Below, piece after piece: positions 12,801 through 23,670 of a stretch of 62,000 nucleotides of DNA. The notes below the pieces were generated by a model. The model had not been told where the DNA came from, searched no databases, and saw nothing but the letters and a program-made list of their open reading frames with translations. Source of the DNA: Acanthaster planci (lineage: Eukaryota; Echinodermata; Asteroidea; Valvatida; Acanthasteridae); contig NW_019091625.1 of the NCBI RefSeq assembly GCF_001949145.1, positions 6,889 to 68,888 on the forward strand, in the 5' to 3' direction. Made by a program: the position numbers and the translations under genes. Each line of letters starts with the position of its first letter. Position 1 is the stretch's first letter.

Positions 12801-12961
12801 GCGATGCTGGCCAGTTGCATGTGGTGACTGCCATCGTCCGCGCTCGTGTAAATCAAAAACTTGAACCTTGAACGACTGACATTGTCTTCACTTTGGCAGA
12901 CGCGCATGGTAAACACGCAGAAGCCGAGCACCATGAGCAAACATCGCCAAAAAGAACCCAT
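6574..12961 (-). CDS. UDP-glycosyltransferase (UGT family, five exons, 554 aa)
   Basis: This is an ER membrane enzyme transferring a sugar from a UDP-sugar to lipophilic acceptors (GT1 family). Coding exons are 12360-12961, 11577-11892, 8685-8916, 8261-8480 and 6574-6868. All phases join and the total is 1665 bases. Features in order are: an N-terminal signal peptide (residues 1-22); a catalytic His in GSHHMQ (His46); its partner Asp in the LLIGDD segment (Asp168); the donor domain from about residue 307 with WIP, HGG (394-396) and PLFGDH (Asp418-His419); a membrane helix at about 512-535; and a short cytosolic tail ending KVKLN, a KxKxx COPI retrieval signal. The length is slightly above the usual ~530. 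The 220-base exon matches the size of the equivalent vertebrate exon as I remember it. Unusually, the donor-binding Asp is followed by His, as in vertebrate UGT8, rather than the Gln of UGT1/UGT2. Acceptor unknown. Confidence 0.93.
7698..7715 (+). repeat. Single arm of a dispersed foldback repeat (inside UGT intron 4)
   Basis: The 18-base word GGGAATAAATATGTGCTT is identical to 20172-20189, where it forms part of an inverted repeat. Downstream bases (GGCCGACCTTAA) also resemble that element, so this is probably a one-armed copy of the same family. Confidence 0.45.
8261..8480 (-). CDS. UGT exon 4 (signature exon)
   Basis: The acceptor is CCCTTCCAG|AACATC and the donor is CCAAC|GTGAGT. This 220-base exon contains the UGT signature core: HPNVKAILCHGG, the conserved Gln-Glu pair, and PLFGDHFDN with the Asp-His pair. 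Confidence 0.93.
8685..8916 (-). CDS. UGT exon 3 (start of the UDP-sugar-binding domain)
   Basis: The acceptor is TTTCCTTCAG|GTACCT. The exon encodes GVVLFSLGT and KVLWHF...WIPM, typical of the donor domain. Its end was chosen at ATGG|GTTCGT (GT at 8684-8683), a weak donor. It is the only nearby choice that keeps phase with exon 4 and gives the family spacing between WIP and HPN. Confidence 0.85.
9976..10075. repeat. ACATGT-rich patch in UGT intron 2
   Basis: Repeated TACATGTA/ACATGT words form a loosely palindromic patch. Similar patches occur at 54201-54253 and 55826-55858. Confidence 0.5.
11577..11892 (-). CDS. UGT exon 2
   Basis: The acceptor is TCTCCTCAG| at 11893-11894 and the donor is CTGAAG|GTAGGA at 11576-11575. 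The encoded segment (residues about 202-306) holds the YIPE...MTLPQRV region that corresponds to SYVPV...MTFPQRV of other UGTs. It ends in phase 0. Confidence 0.9.
12360..12961 (-). CDS. UGT exon 1 (signal peptide and acceptor-binding half)
   Basis: The start is the ATG at 12959-12961, because the residues that follow form a clean hydrophobic signal sequence (MGSFWRCLLMVLGFCVF). The 36 in-frame codons upstream look like leader sequence. The exon carries the catalytic His46 and Asp168 and ends in codon position 2 at a strong donor (GACTCCT|GTAAGTAC). Confidence 0.9.
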
Positions 12962-13976
12962 GATGACTTCTGATCTACAGTTATGATTTATCATAAAGTC
13001 ACGGTAGGCCCCCAACTCTTTAACTGAATCAGCTTGAACGTTCACGTAGTACCTGTTTTCAACTCTCATTGAAGGTTGGTTTGTTTATTTTTACATTCTT
13101 TTGGTACCTGCACATTTGGAATGTTGTGACTGAAATTTAATTCTCCATGTCCACATTTTCTGAAATGTATCTGCACATTGACGAGGTTACAAAGCGCGGG
13201 TCTCTATTTCTGCGAAAAACAGTCCTCATAACTATATCTATATACCCATATTAGGGAGCACAGGAAGTGAGGGTAGGCTGAATAGGATCAGTAGGAATAC
13301 CAGCAAAAAGATAGCTGAACTCTCTGACGAATCTGTACCTATGTCGACAAGGGAAAACTAAAGCTGTTGTTTTAATTCACACGTGTCTTTATGGGTGTGG
13401 TTTTACGAGTGTCCCAGACAGGTTATGGAGTACCGAAGTGAATACGTCACATACTCCGGTACTCTAGGGCTGAGTTCGGGTGGCTTGTTCTCGTACGTTC
13501 AGGAAGAGCTCAATTTGTTGTTCCAGGGTCGGCCACTCGAACGCTGGGAACCGGTTATCGCTACTAGTAGTTACTTGTAGCATGCAAGCAACATGCAACA
13601 TGGCGGCGTCCTTGTACATTCTTTGAGATTTAATGTTTGAGCTAACTCCTTTTCCATTAAAAAAATCATACCTGTCATTGGAAATTATTGATGTTACTTG
13701 TGCAAAACTTTCCATTGTCTCCGGTTTTGTATGACATCTCGATAGTTTTGCAGCTTTTCAAAAATCAAATCCCACGAGTTTTCCCGTGTGTTCGTGTAAA
13801 ACCCTGACGAGGAGGACGGTGATGTGTGAATTTGTTTCGAGAACACTGTTCTTGGGTCATGTTCCCGCCGTTCGAGCGCGAGAACGCGAAACCTGTGTAA
13901 CTCGCTCTCTTTTAGAGACCACCATCTTTCCTAACACTACTTGCAATCGCCACGTCACAAACAGGTCAAAATCATA

Positions 13977-14041
13977 TTTTTATGGGGTTTTAATTTACCT
14001 GCTATGTCTTGCACAGCAGGTTAATTAAAACGTCATAAAAA
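13977..14041. repeat. Inverted repeat (27-base arms)
   Basis: Arm 13977-14003 (TTTTTATGGGGTTTTAAT...) is matched by the reverse complement of 14015-14041 with about three mismatches, around an 11-base loop. It could be a small foldback element; an intrinsic function is unknown. Confidence 0.65.
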
Positions 14042-14770
14042 ATATATATTTTTTTATTTGTATTTGTACAGTTAATTCTTTAGGATGGTCATGTGCTGCA
14101 TATATGCGACTTCGTATAATGCAGGTGGGGTATCGTTGTATGGGGTATGCACAATTGTGTGTAAAAAACGGACTAGCGCGAGAACCAGCGTTGGAGCCAA
14201 CGCTCGCAAGACTCTTTTGTACGGTATTTATTACTTCCGTAGAGCTATTTATATATTTATATATAGCTCTATGACTGGCTCTATCTAAACGACGTTACAC
14301 TTTGGTACCCTATAGCCTCCTTCGATAGACTGTATTTCATGTGTCCACCATCTTGAATTGAAAGAGACAGGAAACCTTTTGGGAATCTGAGAGTCAAACT
14401 AGCAGTCCAATGAAATAAAAGTTTACACAAGTTAATATCAATTTTCGTTTAGAATAATTCAAAGAATTGTAATAAATTATATCTAAATTCGTGAGGAAAC
14501 AAAAGAAAGTTTGGTTTGGAAACCGTAATACTCTGCCATTTACCCTACAGTCCAGTACATAAGGAACAAGGTACAAAAATGACTCCCCCGTGAATAAGGC
14601 TTACCTCTTACACAAACAGACTTTAAAATGCTCTCCTGAAAGCGGAAACCAAAAACAATAGAGGGGGGAAGGTTTTAGAAGCTGTAATCCATTGTATTTT
14701 GGGCTAATTTTTACGCTCTATTGTTAATTGAAACGTTTGTCTTGATTTCCGCTCATTATTGTATCGCCTC

Positions 14771-14950
14771 CCAACACGGGAGATTCACAAAAGTGCGCCT
14801 CCAAGAGTTTGCAACGCGTTGACCAATCACAATGCGCGTAATCTGTCAACCCGATGCGCATTTGGAAGGGGTCGACAGATTTCGCGCACTGTGATTGGCC
14901 AACGCGTTGCAAACACTTGGGGTGCACTATTGTGAAACGTCCGTATTGTG
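14771..14950. mobile_element. Foldback MITE-like element, family A copy 1
   Basis: Arms 14771-14847 and 14874-14950 are near-perfect inverted copies separated by a 26-base loop. Shared core words are GTGCGCCTCCAAGAG, TTTGCAACGCGTTG and CCAATCACA. The same words recur as a single arm at 59211-59284, and the terminal CACAATA..AGTGCGCC word recurs at both ends of 18335-18596. It has no coding capacity, so it is probably a non-autonomous dispersed element. Confidence 0.7.
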
Positions 14951-15244
14951 AGCGTAACCATCAAAGTTATTCAGTGGCCGATTTCCATAGGGTTTTCGGT
15001 CACCTATCCTGTTTTCTATTCTCATTGTCTGTTGAAATTAATAACATCTCCCGCATTTTTTAATTATGCAATATAGAACTGACCAAACTTTTCATTGTCA
15101 TCCAAAACAGCGACAGGGTCAAGGGTGAAAAATAACAATGAAATGATTAATTTTCCACCCAAGCTTTTCAAATCAGCCAAGGATTTTGCATGAACCTATT
15201 CTACACCCAGCAACACTATTGAACAAGAATGGTGGCCGATTTTT

Positions 15245-16267
15245 TCAACATGGGATCGTGCTGGGTCCTTCGCGGTCTACGTTCGGATCGCCAGCCGGAG
15301 TTCTAGCAGTAGTATCACCCATCATAACAGAATCTCCAACTCTGTTCCTACGGAGAAAAATCTTCTTTAGTTCCACCTGGAAGCGTTCATACTTGAAGGT
15401 GTATATGATGGGGTTCACACACATGTTGCCCAGCACCAAGGCCGTGAAGATCCGATGCAAGGTGCTCTCGAAGTCATAGTGACCTCCCAGATTGTACATG
15501 ATGTAAGCGATCTCCGTGGGTGTCCAGCACACCGTGTAGGACAGGAACACCACGCACAATGTCAACGTGACGTTGCGCTTGGCACGCTGAAACGAGTTCA
15601 CCGCCTGCGTGTTGTCGCGTTTGCTCTTCTTGCGCAGCATAATGACGATATTGGCGTAGCTGAAGCACATTATCGACAGCGGGATCAGGTACTCGCAGCA
15701 GAAGAAGAACAGCCCGCCGATTTTCTGCACCGTGGGGCTTGGCCAGACCGCGTAACACTCGCCCTGAGTAAAGGTGTGCAGGACCGCCCAGTACGACTGG
15801 TACAGAAAGCCCACGATCCACACGATCACGCGGCCGATGTTAGCGCGGCGCGGTGTGAACAGTTTGCGGTGTTTGACGGCGTGGCAGATGGCGAAGTACC
15901 TCTCCAGGGACACGAAGAGAAGGTTGACCGTGGACGCCACGAACAGGGACCAGATGATGTACTCGGAGAACCATATCCGGCAGGCCAGCTCGCCTAAGAT
16001 GTCATCTCGCTGATCGGCCAGCTGGGGCCCAAACCGGAGCACCAAGTACAGGATCGAGTCCACCAGGTCAATCATGGACTGGTTCAGGATCAGCAAGTTG
16101 GTGGACGAGCCAAACACCTGCCGTCGCATCAGGAAGACCGTGCAGACCAAGGAGTTACCAAGGATGCCAAGGCAGCCTATGGCGCCGTAGACCGCGCCCA
16201 GGACATGGGCCGTGGTGGAGTCAACCCCAGTCCAAACGTTGGTGGCGAGTGTATTGTTCTCTGTCAT
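15245..16267 (-). CDS. Class A (rhodopsin-like) G-protein-coupled receptor, intronless
   Basis: This is a 340-residue seven-helix receptor in one exon. Visible landmarks are GN in helix 1 (Asn38), Asp67 in helix 2, Cys96 with Cys171 for the helix 3-loop disulfide, ERY (122-124) replacing DRY, Trp150 in helix 4, CWTP (247-250) in helix 6 and NPIIY (285-289) in helix 7. A short glycosylatable N-terminus (MTENNT) and a basic helix 8 region with a ~40-residue tail are present. The start was set at the ATG 16265-16267 because the longer frame upstream begins without an ATG. The ligand is unknown. The overall look is that of peptide/amine-like orphan receptors expanded in marine invertebrates. It is a clear paralogue of the receptor at 36755-37777, sharing LLILNQS, SEY..WS, ASTVNL, LERYFA and FQRAKRNVT. 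Confidence 0.92.
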   Translation of the reverse strand: MTENNTLATNVWTGVDSTTAHVLGAVYGAIGCLGILGNSLVCTVFLMRRQVFGSSTNLLILNQSMIDLVDSILYLVLRFGPQLADQRDDILGELACRIWFSEYIIWSLFVASTVNLLFVSLERYFAICHAVKHRKLFTPRRANIGRVIVWIVGFLYQSYWAVLHTFTQGECYAVWPSPTVQKIGGLFFFCCEYLIPLSIMCFSYANIVIMLRKKSKRDNTQAVNSFQRAKRNVTLTLCVVFLSYTVCWTPTEIAYIMYNLGGHYDFESTLHRIFTALVLGNMCVNPIIYTFKYERFQVELKKIFLRRNRVGDSVMMGDTTARTPAGDPNVDREGPSTIPC

Positions 16268-18334
16268 TGTTTGACCGCCGAACACGTGATGCAAGTTAAT
16301 TACAATAGCTAATCAAGTTTAAACTGACTTGAAAATGAATTTAAAAAAATGCGGAATCAAGAACAGCTGAAAAGCTCCCGAACTTATACCGTGAAGGTCA
16401 CTGATCCTAACGGTGTCTTATAATAATTCTTTTAAGATGGATGATAATATTATTATCAGCGAATGGAGACCTTTAAAGCTCGGGAAAAAAAACAACCGTC
16501 AGAAATAAGCAATAGGTATCGAAGGTAGAATTTTATTTTCAGTTCGGTTTATTTTCTCAGCATCACAGTCGGCATCAGGCAACGAATATTCACCGACAAT
16601 TTTTTGGCAGATTTTCTGAGCAGATCACGCTATTCACTGAATGCGTTTCCATTAATCGGCTCGTCCAATCCACGGAACAATCAGATTAATTGTTGGAGGC
16701 CTTCTATCGATGATCCTTCGCGCACAGCTCAAGGTTGTACTGAAAAGAGTCTCGCATCTCTGCCCTTCTTACTAAGCCCATAGCCTACTGTGCTGGTAAT
16801 AATCAAATTAGGCACCCATTCAGAGCCTCGCCAGAATGCCAAAGCCACAGTGGATGATACTCAGCAGCGAAAATTGCGAGTAATGTTACTGTACCACAAT
16901 GAATAGCCTTCAAATCTTTGGTCTCGCTTTGCGAGTGCGCTTTCTTGATGGGCGTTTAGGAAGATGTTCTCTTGTAACGTTTGACCATACCTGCTAGAGA
17001 GCTCGAATTCCAGGTTATCACGGCTAACGTTTTAATGGAAAAGCCAATGACGAGGATTCCTCTCAAATGAAACTCTCGCACATTTTCAAACTGTTACCTT
17101 CGTAAGTGTCGATGCAAAAAAAAATTCTGGATTGATTGTACAGACGTTACGTAACGATTCAAAGCACTCCAACCGACGCTCCTTGTCGCGAGTGAGTCAA
17201 ATGTACACGTATAAACAAAGTGTTTCATATCTGCAATTTCGAGTACTTTCGGTAAATCACAAATGAAACTAGTGCCCTATTAGCGATTCCTCAAGAGTCG
17301 TTCTTAGTTCCGATGCCTCTTTTCTTCAGTTGTGTAGAGCGTTTTATGCACTAATTGTGAAGCGCTTTGGGAGCATCATTGTGCACTGGAAGTTGCAGAT
17401 TCTCTACAAGGAAGCACACATCTGAAGTGTTTGCTAAAATCAGCCAGCAGACCGATTTTAAGATGATTCAGGTAGAGATCTGTAAGAAAAACTGAGCCAA
17501 CGATGGTGGGAAAACTGACATCCAGCAAAGCTCATTTATTCCAAAAGTGTGCTCAAAAACGAGGACGATGGGGGAAATTGGTGACTCCAACGAGTTTGTA
17601 TGGACGAGTAGTCACAGACGCGGGAGACAATGTGTACAGACCCAAGCTAGTAACTGGGATTGACCATTCTCCGCACACTGTGTTCTCCGGGCAGATTCTA
17701 GTAATTGACACGCACTTGATGTAAGACTTGGCCTATCAATCTTTAACGAGCAGTTTGTGCCATCGGTGGGGCTGTGATCTGCCAACAGAAAGGAAATAAG
17801 TTTCCAGGTTACGTTTCAATCACATTATCTGCCATTACACAACTCCCCCTGCATACTGACACGTTAAATATAACTTTAATTCGAAACGACTGTTTGCCAC
17901 AGTCGTTTGCTGTTGTCAAGCCAAGAACTATGTTCATGGGCACGCAGTCGTAGACCGTCTGGCCCGAAGTGAAACTTTCAGGCTTTTTGAAGTTGTTTAC
18001 CTATTATGGTGTTCAGCCCACGGAATGGTTTGATATTGGTACACGAAGTTGAAAGAGGAAATACCAAGGCCCGACAAACGATTCTGAGTGCGGAATCAAT
18101 AATCTGGACCCGCTTGGCAGAAGGTGAAAAATAAATTTGTAAAGTTGACCGTGCCCAAGGGCATGACTTGCCGGCCGCGTTGAGAAATCAAGCAACCTTG
18201 AATATGGAAAACAGTGGCATGTTTGCTGTTCATACGACCAGAGTGTAAGAACACCATTCTGACAAATAAAATGAGTCACTCTGGTCGTGTGTAAATGCTT
18301 AACTTGAAAGAATGATTTTAAATAGAGCGAAACA

Positions 18335-18596
18335 CAATAAAGTGCGCCAGCAAGAGGTTGTCAGTGAGAGGCCATTTTTAAAGCTTTTTGATAAATTAGG
18401 AAATTCCGTCTAACAGAAAGAAAAAAGGATCAAACTGCTGCTCAGAATACTCTTTTTACGATTTTTTTCCTGACAAACGCAGGGAATGATTTAAGTTTCC
18501 CGCACGCAGCCGGCGAATAAAGTTTGTCGAACATTTCCCACAATGCGCAGGGTAAATTGCCTTTGCATTACAACCTCTTGGTGGCGCACTGTATTG
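18335..18596. mobile_element. MITE-like element with 27-base terminal inverted repeats, family A related
   Basis: Left end 18335-18361 (CAATAAAGTGCGCCAGCAAG...) and right end 18570-18596 are inverted copies with about two mismatches. They enclose about 208 bases without coding sequence. The terminal word resembles that of the foldback at 14771-14950. Target-site duplication was not evident. Confidence 0.6.
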
Positions 18597-20173
18597 CTTA
18601 ATTAAAGAAATTTAAGAAAGAAATGTTGCAGAGTGCTGCAGACCACGACAGCATTCCCAAACGAAACTATAAACAGCTTAAAAGATTTTTCGACATTCTA
18701 ATCACGTGAAGAATTAAATTCGTTACGTAAATAATTACATTTATGTCGTAAAAAGAATGTCACAAAATTTGACACAAACAGAAAGAGACCAACACCGGAA
18801 AAAGAATAACTGTTCAAATAATACCAACTCCTTTTCAGACGTAAAGTGTTACCCATTCAGTCATTGTATCCCCTCCATACAACAAAAATGCTGACGTTTT
18901 GCGAGGTATCGAGTTTTGTGGTCAACAATCATCGTTTCATCTTTAGGTCCCTTGCTTACCTGCGCCGAGTGATTTTCAAGCACGGCCCCCCCAAATAATA
19001 CGAAATCCAAGTCCGGGTCGGCTGAGTTTGCGTAGGAAATAACAGCTCAGTAAATAAAGCTTTCGCTAAACATGCACACAAACACAATATCCGTTTGTCT
19101 TTCCGCAGTAAATGAACCCTACGTTTAATGAACTTGTGACAAGCGATTTAGCGCAGCAGGTGATTGACTAGTCGGTTCCGGACACAAAGAGAATGCCGGT
19201 TCCGATGACGCGCCATAGGTGTCATATTCCGCGTCACAAATGATCCACGCGATTGAGACGTCCTCCCAACGCAGTTACCTCCCAGCGCCCAATGACAAAG
19301 TAAACATTATCATAACACCTCACTAACGATTCTGTATCTCGACTGGCCGAGAGCTAGTCACATGACATTCGCCGTTTTTGCTGTCTACAATACCCGTAGC
19401 AACCAAACAACTTTCTATATGCATGACCGCCACTAATTAGTGAGGTGCGCTAAACAGTGCAATACGCATGGCAGTAATGGCATACCCTCTGGTTTTTATC
19501 GTTGATTGTACGCATGCGTATGTAATGCTGTGAAAAGTATTGTTACGGACCGTGCCCAGACTGAGCAGCAGGAACAAAAGATGGGTGTCTTTTAAATGAA
19601 AATGACCATCCTTGACTCCATGGGCAGCGTGCGCGTTCCTTCACCAGCCCCTCGTCGTGTAGAATACGAAAATGACGCTGATTGGCTATTCAGGATGAAT
19701 ATACATGACGCGGTAAAGTCAGTCGAGTGCGCATCTCAAAAGCTGCGCGCTTGTGCCTACGTACATGTATTCTCTTGCACGTCACGCACGCACGCGTAAA
19801 TCTGCGTCGCTCGTAAACGCTACAGTGTTGGGCTCAAACATCTCGTGGAAAGGTGTGGTTCAGAAAGTGTTGAACAAATTTCACTTGACTCGCCTTTTAT
19901 TCGTTTAGATTAAATTAATCAGTTATCACTTGGGCCTAAAATGAAGCAGAATTTGTGGGAAGTAATATAAAACTGATATTGACTGCTTTTCTCGCGGTTC
20001 CATGCTTTTCTCGAAAAAATGGAATGCTCCACTGATCACCTCGGTTTTCGGGAGGCTAGTTTGAAGACATCACGAGACAAAGCAGTCAATATTTGTACAA
20101 TACATGTTCGTGTAAGCAAGCCAGACAGGCAGAGACACTCCCAAAGACGCCCTCAGGCGAATACTAATTAAGG

Positions 20174-20243
20174 GAATAAATATGTGCTTTGTCGGTCTTA
20201 AACGTTCTTTTAAGACCGGTCAGGAGGGCGCTTATTTGATTGC
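20174..20243. repeat. Inverted repeat sharing an arm with 7698-7715
   Basis: The hairpin core GTCGGTCTTAAA...TTTAAGACCGGTC at about 20191-20221 extends outward with weaker pairing. The left side contains GGGAATAAATATGTGCTT, found again at 7698-7715. Confidence 0.55.
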
Positions 20244-22601
20244 AGCCATGCATCCGGAGGGTGCTGGGCCATTTTCCACCCATTAAAGGAACATTTAAGT
20301 CCTGGAAAAGCATACAGTGTTCCCATATATAAATACATTGTGTCAGGAAGTCATTCCAAGTTATTCAATTACAGAATTTCCAACGACTGTCTTCAATAAT
20401 TTCAAGTCATCTTTATGCAAACATCCCCATAGCCATGCTATGTTATTTTGTTATGCGGGTAGTCGTGGGCGTTCTTATAACAGATAGGAGATTGCGCACG
20501 GCTCGTAGTGCGCGCGGTCCATGGAACACAGCCTACAGATGGTGCGTACTCGCCTAGTTTGAGACCGATCACGAGACGCGTTCTCGGCAAATAGAGGTCG
20601 CTTATGTGTTGGGTATTTATGAATCAGGCACTAAAAGTGTGACAATGTTAAAACTTCCATCTGTTTAAAAACCAACTCAGCGCACCTTTCGCCCCGTTCA
20701 CAAATTCCCTTTCGGTGGGCAAAAATTTAAAGTAAGTCGAAAATTAATTATGCCGTGCTTCCCGAGCGAATGCCTGCGGTTCGTGCTGCGCGCGCAGTGT
20801 GACGCAGAACACAGCGCCAGCTGAGCTATGTGCAGCACTGATCTCTACATGAAGAGCGAAATTCCAACTCTGCAAATGCACATCATGATTATACTTGTCA
20901 GTTAAGAGGGTTAGAGTCCAAAGAATAGGTCACCATTTTATATTCAACCGGGAGAGAGTCTAAACCAGTTGGTACTTTCATTTAAAAACAACCACCTAAC
21001 TTTAATTTAATTCAATTTTCTGAGGGTTAATTTTCTGAGGTAATAAATCATGTTTTGTCAGCACAAAAAAGTGCATGCCATTTTTAAATAACTAAGGGGA
21101 TACTCGGACAGAGCACATTAACCCCCAATGAAGAAAGAAGTCTGTTCTTGCATTCGTGATGAGGTATTGAGCAAGACACGTATCTTGGTTTTACCAGAAC
21201 ATGTAAAGCAGACTATAAGCTGGGACTTAAATACTTGTGTACAAAGCAAAAGCTGAAAGATGAAAACTACGTTAAATTAAAGTAAATCATGGCTAACATA
21301 ACAACAAATACTCGCAAAATTAAATCCCCTTTCGTCAAAATCTACATTGCGAGTCCACGCTGACAATGCCTGCATTCCATAACCACGTTATTTTTTTTAA
21401 AAAATGATTTCTTGAACTACTGCAGCCAAATTGGACTTGATTTCGGCAGGAAATCATAACCATGTCAGGGACTCCGTGATTCGTATATCCTTCTAAATGA
21501 AATACTCTTTCAATTTTGAACGTAAAACAACAAAAAAAATGAAAACAGGGGAAAACTATATACGCAGCATGAAAGCGTGGGTCGTGACAACCTTTTGTCG
21601 TTTTCCCTCAAGATTTCCTGATCGAAACGCGGATGGATGCCCGTGTCATGATTGCGCTCTTCAATGTGTTCAGTGGTTGTGCGTGCTTTGATTGCCTGCC
21701 CAAGAATTTGATTTTATAAGCCGGAAGGTTTGCCCTCCGTGAGATCTCTTTCAGAAATTGAGTCGCTCTAACAGTAAAGCTTTCCGCCGATTTGCTACAC
21801 TAACTGCATATTCAAAACATCCAACTTGTCCATCCAAACTGACGTGCAATCAAAGCCTGTTTTTCCGTATTCTCCTCTTTGTGATTTGGTAGTTGAACTC
21901 GGCCGATTTGTGCCAGAGACAGCCTACAGTCATGTCCAACACTTTAAGACAACCTGGAATTTATTGGTATTTCTGTCGCTTGGCCTGCAAGTATATTGTC
22001 TCTTTGTATGAATACTCAACATTTTTTTACAGTGGCGCATAACATCAGTGAAGTGCTATCCATTTCAATGATTTTTTTTTTGCAAAGGCAGGTCTTGTAC
22101 AACATTTTGTCTGTAAGGCCACATGGGTAAAAAAAAGCCAGTTTAAGTAATCAAAAAAAATGTAGGGCACACTAAATATTAGGCTGTTACCATTTCAAAT
22201 CATGGAAATATAGTCAAATGGCTGTTATAACCAATATACTAAGGTTCAGATTGAAAATGAACATAAATTACAATGATTGATGGGTTTAAGTTTGGTTTTT
22301 TTTTTCAAGTTAATGCATTTTGTATGCGTGGTCCTAAACCTACAAATGACTGTATTGCACATATAATTTTACCATCTTTCGTAGGCCTATAATTACGTTA
22401 AATGTGTCATAAATTTGAGAAATAAAAAGATAAGTGAGTAATAGAACGAAAACAACGAAACAAATGGTCCTTGACGATCGCCATTTCCTTTCAGCCAAAT
22501 GTGTCTCTCAGCAAAAACTATGACATTTTGCAAATCGGGATTGGACTAATCGTGAGATTCAGTTTATTGATATCCAATCTCCCATGATCTCCATATTGCA
22601 G

Positions 22602-22627
22602 TTTTGTTTGTTTGTTTGTTTGCTTGT
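22602..22627. repeat. (TTTG)n microsatellite
   Basis: About six tandem TTTG units. Confidence 0.8.
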
Positions 22628-23634
22628 TCCAATCAAGCTTCAGTCCTAGTTTGTTTTTCAAATATTTCTGAGCAAAATTCAACCTCATGAAAAACACTGT
22701 GACCCATCAAGGCGCATTTTACAAAAAGTCCGTAGTCGAAATTTATCCTTACCACTGCAGTCCTTGTAAGATGCGTTTGATAACACTGACCACCATCCAG
22801 CTTCGGAGTTAGACAACATCTAAAAACAGCAAACACTCTGCCGGTGGGTTAATTAACCCGTCGATGCTCCCCATCTATCGTTTCCAGTGAACACTCACTG
22901 AGATGGTTTTAAAGCTTATCAAGAGACGAAGCGGTCCTTGAATCAACTAGGCCAACTGACTTAACCGGTTGGTGCGGACGCATTCTCCATAGTCTGAAGT
23001 GCCCAGTGCTCGAGGAGAGGAGATAAAAATCAACAGCGAGCGGCTTGAGCGCATCGTAGGAACACAAACTGTTACAGCTCTAGCAGAGGTCGGTGTTGAA
23101 TGGCACCAAAAGCCGAACTGACTAATGACTGGCGCGTGGCGAGAATGTCTCAGTATGCCGAGATGATGCAGCTCCATGTGTTTGCACACGAAGATCTTGG
23201 GCCGAGGCGAAAGCGTTGATCACGTGCGCCTCTGAGCTGCTCACACACTGCGAGGAGTTCAGTGACTCGCTTGACTAGGCTTGGGAGGAGGTGCCGGATA
23301 CCCGTGGGAAAAATGCCCAGGTTGTGAGCGTCCTATAACACGCCTGGCTGGTTCCCGACCGTGAACAGTCATTGCATTGTCTTCGTCAACTGCTCGGAAA
23401 ATGATCAATTTCAGTCACGACGCTGACTCGTTCGCATTCGTAGACTTTAACTGGATCATTGGTTTCGGTCACAGCTAATTCCTGGTGTCATGTTCAGAAT
23501 TGATATCACAGTCCGGTAAAGACAACTGACCGGAGGTCTGTATGGACTCACTGTCTCACTGTAGCAGTCTAGAAACTGAAAAAGAAGGAATTAGAAGGTG
23601 CTATTACTGAGCACAGCAGCAATGAAAAACAAAG

Positions 23635-23670
23635 TACCAGTGCGGTTGCAATGTACCAGTGCGGTTGCAA
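23635..23670. repeat. Tandem duplication of an 18-19 base unit
   Basis: GTACCAGTGCGGTTGCAA occurs twice in immediate succession. Confidence 0.85.

Larger units (their letters stand above)
12962..15244. other. Intergenic region between UGT and the first GPCR
   Basis: No gene is seen. The region holds the two foldback hairpins listed at 13977-14041 and 14771-14950 and an AT-rich palindrome near 14240-14270. It includes the UGT promoter, but I can name no specific core element in it. Confidence 0.5.

Noticed and set aside
15455-15997. Frames of up to 180 codons opposite or overlapping the first GPCR
   Set aside because: They are shadow frames of the GC-richer receptor coding sequence. Similar shadows at 37257-37786 over the second receptor were also discarded.
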